Source: Stenotrophomonas cyclobalanopsidis (lineage in GTDB: Bacteria; Pseudomonadota; Gammaproteobacteria; Xanthomonadales; Xanthomonadaceae). Taken from it: a stretch of 64,000 nt of DNA. Shown here one piece after another: positions 29,120 through 41,100 of the stretch; position 1 is the first letter of the stretch, and the number at the start of each line of letters is the position of its first letter. Made by a program: the position numbers and the translations under genes. The stretch spans positions 1-64,000 of the forward strand of contig NZ_VYKI01000001.1 in assembly GCF_008710035.1 (NCBI RefSeq), written 5' to 3'. The notes beneath the pieces were generated by a model that saw only the letters and a list, made by a program, of their open reading frames with translations, did not search any database and was not told the DNA's origin.

Positions 29120-32100
29120 CCGAACCCGCTGAACAACACCGCCACGGTGACCGCACCGACCGACGTGGCTGACCCGACGCCGGGCAACAACAGCGCCACC
29201 GATACCAACGCACTGGCGCTGCAGGCGCAGCTGAGCGTGAGCAAGAGCCTGGTCAGCGCCAGCCCCGTGGCCGCAGGTGGCCCGGTGCAGTACCGCATCC
29301 AGGTGAACAACGCAGGGCCGTCGGCGGCCAGTGGCGTCGGCGTGGTCGATACAGTGTCCTCGCTGCTGACCAACGTGACCTGGACCTGTCAGGCGACCAC
29401 GACCGCGTCGTCCTGTGCGCAGCCCAGTGGCAGCGGCAATGCGGTGAACGTTCTGGTCAACGTGGGCGTGGGCGACAGCGTGGTGCTGCTGGTGAACGGC
29501 ACGGCGCCCGCCGCGACCCCGGCCACGGTGCCGGCCAACAGCGTGTCGCTGGTGCTGCCGTCGGGCACCACCGACCCGACCCCGGGCGACAACACCGCCA
29601 CCACCCCGGCCGTGCCGGTGCAGGCCAATGCACTGGTCGCAGTCAACGACAGCTTCACCACGCCCCTTTCCTCCACCACCGGCGGCAGCACGCCGACGGT
29701 GCTGGGCAACGACACTCTGAACGGCCAGCCAGTGGTCGGCAGCAACCTGATCATTTCGCTGCAGAACGCGCCGGCGGGCTTCACCATCAACAGCGCCGGC
29801 GTCATCGCGGTGCCGGCCGGTGCTGCGGCAGGCGCGACCTCGATCGGCTATCAGATCTGCGAAAACGCCTCGCCGACCAACTGCGCCACCGCCACGGCGA
29901 GCCTGGTCATCGCGCCCACGGCGGTGAACGACAGCATCAACGCGCAGGCGGGTGCCACGACAGTTACCGCCAACCTGGCCGACAACGACAACGCACCGGC
30001 CGGCGCCACCTACACCGCGTCGGGTACGCCGGTTGCGGGCGCCACCATCAGCAATACCGGCACGCTGACCTACGCACCTGTGGGCGGCATCACCCAGCCG
30101 GCATCGATCGCCTACCAGGTCTGCCTGCCTGCGCCCAATAACAGCATCTGCTCGATCGCCACGGCATCGGTGCTGGTCAACGCCAACGTGTTGGTGGCGA
30201 ACGACGATACCTTCGCCACGCCGCTGCCGCCGGGTGCGGGCGGCACCACGCCCAGCGTGCTGGTCAACGACACCTTCGCCGGCGACCCGGTGCCGCAGGC
30301 CGGCGTGACGCTCAGCCTGGTCGGCGCGCCCAGCGGCTTCTCGATCAACCCTGACGGCACCATCGTCGTGCCGGCGACTGCGGCAGCCGGTCCGCTGTCG
30401 TTGTTGTACCGGTTCTGCGACAACGCCGCGCCGGCCAACTGCGCCACGGCCACCGCCAACCTGGTGGTCAGCCCCGATGCGGTGAACGATGCGGTGAGCA
30501 CCCCGGGCGGCGGTCGACCGGTGACCGGCACCCTGGCCGGCAACGACAACTTCGCCAGCGGCTCGGTCTTCACTCTGGGCACCCAGGCTACCCGTGGCAC
30601 CGCCGTGGTCAATGCCGATGGCGCCTTTACCTACACCCCGGCCAACGCCGCTACCGGGCCGGATACCTTCACCTACCAGCTGTGCCTGCCTGCACCGAAC
30701 GGCACCGTCTGCGATACCGCAACGGTGACCGTGAGCGTGGCCGCCAACCAGCTGGCGGCGGCCGACGATCTGTTCGCCACGCCGCTGCAGCCGGGGACCA
30801 CCACCGCCGTCAGCCTGCTCGGCAACGACACCCTCAATGGCACGGCAGTGACACCGGCGGGCGTCAGCCTGGCACTGAACGACGCACCGGCCAGCATCAC
30901 TGCCAACGCCGCTGGCCAGCTGCAGGTGGCGGCCGGCGCGGCGTCGGGTGCCTTCATCTTCAGCTACGCGATCTGCGAACTGCCGGGCGCAACCAACTGC
31001 GCCACCGCCAACGTGCAGCTGGTCATCGCCCCCGATGCGGTGGATGACAGCTTTGCCGCGACCGCGGGCGTTGCTTTGGCCAACACCGTGGCAGGCAATG
31101 ACAACGTACCGGCGGGTTCGCAGTTCAGCCTGCTGGCCGGTGCCGCCCACGGGACGGTCAGCGTCAACGCCGATGGCAGTTTCAGCTACACCGCGCAGGG
31201 CACGTACGCGGGCGCGGACAGCTTCCGCTACCAGGTCTGCCTGCCGGCGCCCAATGGCGGCATCTGCGATGCGGCCACGGTGACGGTGAACGTGGCCGTC
31301 GCCGCCGTCGTGGCCGGCAATGACGACTTCACTGCTGCGCCGGTGCCCGCCACCGGTGGCACCACGGCCAGCGTGCTGGCCAACGACACCCTCAACGGTG
31401 TGGCGATCGACCCGGCGCAGGCCACCCTGTCGCTGATCAACGCCCCGCCGGCCGGCTTCACGCTGGCGCCCACCGGCGAACTGCAGGTGCCGGCCGGTGC
31501 TCCCGCCGGCCCGCTGAGCCTGACCTACCAGCTGTGCCAGGCCGGCACCAGCAACTGCGCCACCGCCACCATCGCGGTGGTGATCGCGCCGCAGGCCGTG
31601 GCGGACAGCTTCACCACCCAGGTCGGGCGTCCGGTCAGCGGCAACGTGTCGGTGAACGACCGCGTCGCCGCCGGCAGCACCTACGCGGTCACCGGAGCCG
31701 CGCCGCAGGGGCTGGCGTTCAACGCCGATGGCAGCTTCACCTACACCCCGCCGGCGCAGTTCACCGGCACCACCACCTTCACCTACCAGGCCTGCCTGGC
31801 GGCGCCGTACACCACCGCCTGCAGCACGGCCACGGCAACCCTCAACGTCAATGCCGGCACCCTGGTCGCCAACGACGATGACTTCCGCGGCAGCCTGCTG
31901 AATCCCGCCACCGGTGGCACCACCATCAGCGTGCTGGCCAACGACACCATCAACGGTGCGATTCCGCCGGCCCCGGCCGAAGTGATCCTGAGCCTGCTGG
32001 GTGCGCCCAGCGGCTATGTGCTCAATCCCAACGGCACCCTCTCGGTACCCGGTGGCGCGGCCGCGGGTGCGGTCAACTTCGGTTACCGCATGTGCGAGGC

Positions 32101-35100
32101 CGCGCTGCCGACCAACTGCGATGACGGTGCGGTGCAGCTGCTGCTGGCGCCGGTGGCGGTGAACGACAACGTCAGCACCGCGGTGGGCGTGCCGGTCAGC
32201 GGCAATGTCGCCAGCAATGACAACGTCCCGGCCGGTGCCACCTTCAGCGTCACCGGTACCGCACCGGCGGGCCTGGTGCTGGCTGCCAACGGCGCGTTCA
32301 CCTACACGCCGCCGGCCGGCACCCAGGGCGTCGTCACCTTCGCCTACCAGGCCTGCCTGCCGGCGCCGGATGGCACGGTGTGCGCGGGCGCGACGGTCAC
32401 CCTCAACGTCAACGCCGGCACTCTGGTCGCCGGTGATGATGATTTCCGTGCCACGCCGATCGGTGCCGGTGGTGGCAGCACGTTGTCGGTGCTGCTCAAC
32501 GACAGCCTCAACGGTACCCAGCCGCCGGCGTCGGCCGATGTGCTGCTGAGCCTGGTCGGTGCGCCGTCGGGCTTCACCCTGGATGCCAATGGCGTACTGA
32601 ACGTCGATGCGGGCGTGCCGTCCGGGGCGCTGACGCTGACGTACCAGTTGTGCGAGACCGCGCTGCCGAGCAACTGCGATTCGGCGCAGATCCGCCTGGT
32701 GGTCGCGCCCACGGCCGTGGCCGATGTGTTCTCCACGCCGGCCGGGCAGCTGCTCTCGGGCAGCGTGGCCAGCAATGACAATGCGCCGGTGGGCGCGGTG
32801 TTCACCGTATCCGGCACCGCACCGGATGGCCTGCAGCTGGGCCGCGACGGCACCTTCCAGTACACCCCGCCGGCCGGTTTCACCGGGCCGGTCAGCTTCA
32901 GCTACCAGGCCTGCCTGCCGGCGCCGGACAGCGCGCTGTGCAGCACGGCCGGCGCGACCATCAACGTCAATGCCGGCACCCTGATCGCGGTGGACGACGA
33001 CTTCAGCGCGACGCCGCTGGCGCCGGGGGCGAGCAGCAGCATCAGCGTGCTGGTCAACGACAGTCTCAATGGCAGCGTGCAGCCGCCGGCCGGCAGCGTC
33101 ATCCTGACCCTGGTCGGTGCCCCGTCGGGCTACGCGCTCACCACCGCGGGCCTGCTGCAGGTGCCCGCCAGCGCCGCCGCCGGTGCCACGGTGCTGAACT
33201 ACCAGATCTGCGAAGCCGCCGCGCCGAGCAACTGCGCCAGCGCCAGCATCCGCCTGGTGGTGACGCCGTCGGCGCAGGATGACAGTTATTCCACCGCCGC
33301 CGGCCAGCCGTTGAACGGCAGTGTCGGTGACAACGACAACGTGCCGGCCGGCGCCGTGTTCACCGTCGTCGGTGCCACGCCGGCCGGCCTGAGCTTCGGC
33401 GGTGGTGGCGGCTTCACCTACCTGCCGCCGGTCAACGTGGTCAGCCCGGTCTCCTTCACCTACCAGGCCTGCCTGCCGGCGCCGAACAACACGCTGTGCG
33501 CCAGCGCGACGGCCAGCATCAACATCACCGTCGGCAGCCTGGCTGCCAATGACGACAACTTCAGCGCTGCGCCGATCAATCCGGTCACCGGTGGCAGCAC
33601 GCCGTCGGTACTGCTCAACGATGCGTTGAACGGCAGCACGCCGCCGGCCGCCGCCGACGTACTGCTGAGCCTGGCCGGTGCACCGGCCGGCATCAGCCTC
33701 AATCCGGATGGCACGGTGACGGTTGCTGCGGGCGTGCCGGCGGGCGGCCGAACGCTGACCTATCAGCTGTGCGAAGCGGCGGCGCCGGGCAACTGCGCCA
33801 ACGCCACGCTGCGCCTGGTGGTGGCCCCGTCGGCCATCGACGATGCCCTGTCCACCACGGTCGGCGTGGCGCTGACCAGTTCGGTGGCAGGCAACGACAA
33901 CGTCGGCACGGGTGCACAGTTCACTGTGGTCGGCCCTGCGCCGGCCGGGTTGTCGTTCAATGCCGATGGCAGCTTCGTCTACACCCCGGAGGCCGGCTTC
34001 AGCGGCGCGGTGACGTTCAGCTACCAGGTGTGCCTGGCGACGCCCGACAACGGCATCTGCGCCCAGGCCACGGCCACCCTCAACGTCAACAGCGGCACCC
34101 TGGTCGCGGTGGATGACACCATCACCGCACCGGTCGCCGCCGGCAGTGCCACGTCCAGCGTGCTGGGCAACGACACGCTCAACGGTACGACGCCGGCCGC
34201 GGCCGACGTGGTGCTCAGCCTGGTTGGTGCGCCGTCCGGTTTCTCGATCGCCGCCGATGGCACGATCGCCGTGGCCGCCGGCACGGCCGCCGGTGCGGTG
34301 TCGCTGACCTACCAGGTCTGCGAAGCAGCTGCCACGACCAACTGCGCCACCGCCAACGTGGCTTTGGTGGTCGCACCGGCACCGGCCGATGATGCGTTTG
34401 CCGTGCAGGCGGGCCTTTCGGTTACCGCCAACGTGGCGACCAATGACGGCATGCCGGTGGGCTCGATCTTCACCCTGCAGGGCACGCCGCCGGCCGGCGT
34501 CACCTTCAACGCCGATGGCAGCTTCACCTATGCGCCGCCGGCCGGTACCACCAGCCCCACCAGCTTCGTCTACCAGGCCTGCCTGCCTGCGCCGAACACC
34601 ACCGTGTGCGGGACCGCCACGGTGACGTTGAACATCAACAACGGTGCACTGCTGGCCAACAACGACAGCTTCGGTGCGATCGCGCCGGGTGGCACCACGG
34701 CCAGCGTGCTGGCCAACGACACCCTCAATGGCGCCAGTCCGCCGGCTCCGGCCAACGTGGCGCTGTCGCTGGTGGGCGCACCGACGGGCTTCAGCATCAA
34801 CGCCACCGGCACCGTGTCGGTGCCGGCCGATGCGGCCAGTGGCGCCACCACGCTCACCTACCAGGTGTGCGAGACGGCGGCGGCCAACAACTGCGCCACC
34901 GCCAGCATCGCCCTGGTGGTGCGGCCGACGCCGGTGGACGACACCATCAGCGTGCAGGCCGGCCAGGCCAACACCGGCAATGTCGCCGGCAATGACGCGA
35001 TGCCCGCTGGCTCCACCTGGAACGTGCCGTCGCCGCCGCAGGGCCTGGTGTTCAACGCCAATGGCAGCTTCACCTACACGCCGCCGGCCGGCACCCTCGG

Positions 35101-38100
35101 CCCGGTCACCTTCAGCTACCAGGCCTGCCTGCCCGCGCCGGATGCCGCGGTGTGCGGCACCGCCACCGCCACGCTCACCATCGCGGTCAGTGCCATCGTC
35201 GCCAACGATGATGCGTTCGCCGCGCCGCTCACCGCCGGCTCGGTCACGCCCAGCGTGCTCGCCAACGACGTCCTCAACGGGGTTACGCCGCCGCCGTCGG
35301 CTGCGGTGCAGCTGCTGCTGGTGGCGCCGCCGGCCGGCTTCGTCATCAACAACGATGGCAGCGTGCAGATTCCGGCCAGTGCCGTGGCCGGTGCCACCAC
35401 GCTGACGTACCAGCTGTGCGAGACCGCGTCGCCGACCAACTGCGACACTGCGGCCATCACCTTCGTGGTGACCCCGGCGCCGCAGGCCGATGCCTTCGCC
35501 GTGCAGGCCGGTGCCAGCCTGACCGGTGCCAGCGTGGCAACCAACGACAACCTGCCGGCCGGCTCCAGCTGGGCAGTGCAGGGCACCCCGCCGGCCGGGC
35601 TGGCGTTCAACGCCGATGGCAGCTTCAGCTACACGCCGCCGGTGGGCACCACCGGTGCGGTCACCTTCACCTACCAGGCCTGCCTGCCCGCACCCAACAA
35701 CGCGGTGTGCGGTACCGCCACGGCCACCATCAACGTCAACTCCGGCACCCTGGTCGCAGCAGACGACAGCTTCAGCGGCATCGCGGCCGGTGGCACCACC
35801 GCCAGCGTGCTGGCCAATGACAGCCTCAACGGCACCACGCCGCCGGCACCGGCCAGCGTGCAGCTCAGCCTGGTCGGCGCCCCGGCCGGCTTCGCCATCA
35901 ACCCGGACGGCACCATTACAGTGCCGGGCGGCGTGCTCTCCGGCGCGACTACGCTGACCTACCAGATCTGCGAAACCGCTGTGCCCAGCAACTGCGATAC
36001 CGCCAGCGTGGCCCTGGTCATCGCGCCTTCGCCGCAGGCCGATGCATATTCGCTGCAGGTCGCAGGCACGATCAGCAACGGCAACGTGGCCGCCAACGAC
36101 AACCTGCCGACCGGTTCGCAGTTCTCGGTGCAGGGCACCGTGCCCGCCGGCCTGGACTTCAACACCGATGGCAGCTTCACCTACACCGCGCCGGCCAATA
36201 CGCCGAGCCCGGTGACCTTCAGCTACCAGGCCTGCCTGCCCGCGCCGAACGCGGCGCTGTGCGGTACCGCCACGGTGACGCTCAACATCAACAACGGCAG
36301 CCTGATTACGGTCGATGACAGCTTCACCATCGCGCCGGGCGGCAGCGCTGCGACCAGCGTGCTGGGCAACGATTCGCTCAACGGCGTCTCGCCGCCCGCC
36401 GCCGGCACGGTGCTGGTCAGCCTGGTCGGCGCACCGGCCGGCTTCGTGCTCGCTGCCGATGGCGTGCTGAGCGTGCCTGCCGGCATCGTCTCCGGCCCGC
36501 TGACCCTGACCTACCAGGCCTGCGAAGCAGCGGTAACCAACAATTGCGACACCGCCAGCATCGCGCTGGTGGTCCTGCCGGCACCGCAGGCCGATGTGTT
36601 CAGCGTGCAGGCCGGGCAGGTGCTGTCGGCCAGCGTGGCCGGCAACGACAACATGCCGGCCGGTTCCAGCTGGATCGTGCAGGGCGCAACCCCGCCGGGC
36701 CTGGTGTTCAACACCGATGGCAGCTTCAGCTACACGCCGCCGACCGGCGTCACCGGCGCGGTCACCCTCCTCTACCAGGCCTGCCTGGCCGCACCGAATG
36801 CCACGGACTGCGCCACCGCGCAGGCCACGCTGAACGTCAGCAACGGCACCCTGCTGGCCGGTGACGACACGCTGGCCGGCCTCGCCCCGGGCGGTACCTC
36901 CGCTGCCAGCGTGCTGGCCAACGATTCGCTCAACGGCGTCAGCCCGCCGGCACCGGGCGACGTGGTGCTGAGCCTGGTCGGTGCACCGGCCGCGTTCATC
37001 CTCAACCCGAACGGCACCATCACCGCCGGCAGCGGTGCGATGTCCGGCCCGACCACGCTGACCTACCAGATCTGCGAAGCGGTGGCGCCGGGCAACTGCG
37101 CCACTGCGAGCGTGACCGTGGTGGTCAATCCGGCGCCGCAGGATGATGCCGCCGCCGTGCAGGTGGGGCAGAGCCTAAGCGCCACCGTGGCCGGCAACGA
37201 CAACATGCCGGCCGGTTCCAGCTGGAGCCTGCCGGGCACGCCGCCGGGAGGTTTCAGCTTCAACACCGATGGCAGCTACACCTATGCGCCGCCGGCCGGA
37301 ACCAGCGGTCCGGTGGTGGTGGCCTACCAGGTCTGCCTGCCGGCACCCAATGCCAACCTGTGTGGCACCGCCACGCTCACCCTCAACATCAACAACGGCG
37401 CGCTGGTTGCCGCCGATGACACCCTGACCGGTGTCGCCGCCGGCACCACCTCCAGCGCCAGCGTGCTGGCCAACGACTCGCTCAATGGCAACTCGCCGCC
37501 GTCCGGTTCCTCGGTGGTGCTGAGCCTGGTCGGCGCGCCGGCCGGTTATGCGATCACCGCGCAGGGCACGATCAGCGTGCCGTCCACCGCTGTCTCCGGT
37601 CCGGTCACCCTGACCTACCAGATCTGCGAAGCCGCAGCGGCCAACAACTGCGATACCGCCAGCGTCACCGTGGTGGTCAGCCCGTCGCCGCAGCCGGATG
37701 CCTTCGCCGTGCAGGTCGCGCAGACGCTGTCGGCCAGCGTGGCCGGCAACGACAACGTACCTCCGGGCGCGCTGTACAGCGTGCAGGGCACCGCGCCGGA
37801 TGGGCTGGTGATGACCGCCACCGGTGCCTTCACCTACACGCCGCCGGCGGGTCGCCTGGGCGTGGTCACCTTCAATTACCAGGTCTGCCTGCCGGCGCCG
37901 AACGCGGCAGTCTGTGGCGTCACGACCGCCACCCTCACGATCAACAACGGCACCCTCGTGGCCGGCGACGACAGCTTGAGCAACATCGCGCCGGGCAGCA
38001 CCGTGGGCACCAGCGTGCTGGCCAACGATTCGCTCAACGGCGTGTCGCCACCGGCTGCCGGTACGGTGACGCTGGCCCTGGTCGGGGCACCGGCCGGCTT

Positions 38101-41100
38101 CTCGATCAGTGCCGATGGCCTGATCACCGTGGGCACCGGCGTGCAGTCCGGCCCGACCACGCTGACCTACCGGATCTGCGAGGCCGCCTCGCCGGCCAAC
38201 TGCGACACCGCCAGCGTGCTGGTGGTGGTCAGCCCGGCGCCGCAGCCGGATGCCTTCGCCGTGCAGGCCGGGCAGACGCTGGCCAACAGCGTGGCCGGCA
38301 ACGACAACATGCCGGTGGGTTCCACCTGGAGCGTGCAGGGCACCGCACCGGCCGGGCTGGCCTTCGACGCCAATGGCAGCTTCACCTATGCACCGCCGGC
38401 CGGCACCGCCGGGCCGATCACAGTGACCTACCAGGCCTGCCTGCCGGCACCGAACGCGGCACTGTGCGGCACCACCACGTTCACCCTCAACATCAACAAC
38501 GGCGACCTGGTGGCTGGCGATGACGTCATCACCGGCGTGGTTGCCGGTGGCACGTCGGCGGCCAGCGTGCTGGCCAACGACCGACTCAACGGCGCCAGCC
38601 CGGCCCCGGCGGCCGGGGTGCGGCTGTCGCTGGTGGGTGCGCCGGCCGGCTTCACCCTGAACCCGGATGGCACGATCACCGTCGGCAGCGGCGTGCTGGC
38701 CGGTTCCACCACGCTGACCTACCAGCTGTGTGAAGCGGCGGCGGCCAACAACTGCGACACCGCCAGCGTGACCCTGGTGGTGACCCCGACGCCGCAGGCC
38801 GATGCCTTCTCGGTGCAGGCCGGGCAGCAGCTGGCCAACAGCGTGGCCGGCAACGACAGCATGCCGGCCGGTTCGAGCTGGAACATGCAGGCCACCGCGC
38901 CCACCGGCCTGGTGTTCAACGCCGATGGCAGCTTCACCTACACGCCGCCGGTCGGCACCCTCGGTGCGGTCAGCTTCACCTACCAGGCCTGCCTGCCGGC
39001 GCCGAACGGCAGCGTCTGCGGCACCGCCACGGTCACCCTCAACGTCAACACCGGCACCCTGGTGGCCGGCGATGACAGCTTCAGCAACATCGGCCCGGGC
39101 ACGGCCACGCCCAGCGTGCTGGCCAACGATTCGCTCAACGGTGTGACGCCGCCGCCGGCCGCCTCGGTGTCGCTGAGCCTGGTGGGTGCGCCCACCGGCT
39201 TCGGCATCAACCCGGATGGCACGATCAGCGTCGGCAGCGGCGTGGTGTCGGGCAGCACTACGCTGACCTACCAGATCTGCGAAGTGGCGGCCTCCAGCAA
39301 CTGCGCCATCGCCAGCGTCAGCGTGGTGGTGAGCCCGGCGCCGCAGGCCGATGCCTTCAGCGTGCAGGCGGGGCAATCGGTGAACAACAACGTGGCCGGC
39401 AACGACAACATGCCGGCCGGTTCGACCTTCAGCCTGCAGGGCGCGACGCCGGCGGGCCTGCTGTTCAACAGCGATGGCAGCTTCAGCTACACGCCGCCGG
39501 CGGGCACCACCGGACCGGTGACCTTCACCTACCAGACCTGCCTGCCGGCGCCGAACGCGGCGCTGTGTGGCACCGCCACGGTCACCCTCAACGTCAACAG
39601 CGGCACCCTGGTGGCCGGCAACGACAGCTTCACCGGCATCGCGCCGGGCGGTACCACGCCCAGCGTGCTGGCCAATGATTCGCTCAATGGCGTGTCGCCG
39701 CCGGCCGCTGGCAGCGTCAACGTCAGCCTGGTCGGTGCGCCGGCCGGCTTCACCATCGCTGCCGACGGCACGATCAGCATCGGCACCGGCGTCACCTCCG
39801 GCACCACCACGCTGACCTACCAGGTCTGCGAAGCGGCAGCCTCGAGCAACTGCGCCACCGCCACGATCAATCTGGTGGTCAGCCCGGCGCCGCAGGCCGA
39901 TGCCTTCAGCGCGCAGGCCGGCCAGGTGCTGTCCAACACGGTGGCGGGCAACGACAACCTGCCGGCCGGCGCCAGCTTCAGCGTGCAGGGCGCGAGCCCG
40001 CCGGGCCTGGTGTTCAACACCGATGGCAGCTTCACCTATGCGCCGCCGGTCGGCACCACCGGCGTGGTCGACTTCACCTACCAGGCCTGCCTGCCCGCAC
40101 CGAATGCGGTGCTGTGCAACACCGCCACGGTCAGCTTCAACATCGGCACCGGCACCCTGCTGGCGGGCAACGACAGCTTCAGCGGCATCGCCCCGGGCGG
40201 TACCACGCCCAGCGTGCTGGCCAATGATTCGCTCAATGGCGTGTCGCCGCCCGCCGCCGGTACGGTCACCCTGGGCCTGGTCGGCGCACCGGCCGGTTTC
40301 GCGATCAATGCCGACGGCACGATCAGCATCGGCGGCGGTGTCACCTCGGGTGCCACCACGCTGACCTACCGCGTGTGCGAAGCGGCGGCGCCCAGCAACT
40401 GCGCCACCGCCACAGTGGCCGTGGTGGTCAGCCCCGTGCCGCAGGCCGATGCCTTCAGCGTGGCGGCCGGGCAGGCGCTGTCGAACACGGTGGCCGGCAA
40501 CGACAACCTGCCGGCCGGCTCCAGCTGGAGCGTGCAGGGCGCCACGCCGGCGGGCCTGGTGTTCAACACCGATGGCAGCTTCACCTACACGCCGCCAGTG
40601 GGCACCACCGGTGCGGTCACCTTCACCTACCAGGCCTGCCTGCCGGCACCGGATGCGGCGCTGTGCGGCACCGCCACGGTCACCCTCAACGTCAACACCG
40701 GTACCTTGGTGGCCGGCGATGACAGCTTCACCGGCATCGCTCCAGGCGGCACCACGCCGAGCGTGCTCGGCAACGACGCGCTCAATGGCGTCACCCCGCC
40801 GCCGGCGAACACGGTGACCTTGGGCCTGGTCGGTGCACCGGCCGGCATCAGCATCAATCCCGATGGCACGATCAGCATCGGCAGCGGCGTGCCGTCCGGC
40901 CCGACCACCATCAGCTACCAGGTGTGCGAAGTGGCGGCGCCCAGCAACTGCGCCAACGCGATGGTGAGCGTGGTGGTCAGCCCGGCGCCGCAGCCGGATG
41001 CCTTCAGCGTGCGTGCGGGCCGGGTGCTGTCGAACACGGTGGCCGGCAACGACAACGTGCCGGCCGGCTCGAGCTGGAGCGTGCAGGGCGCAACGCCGCC

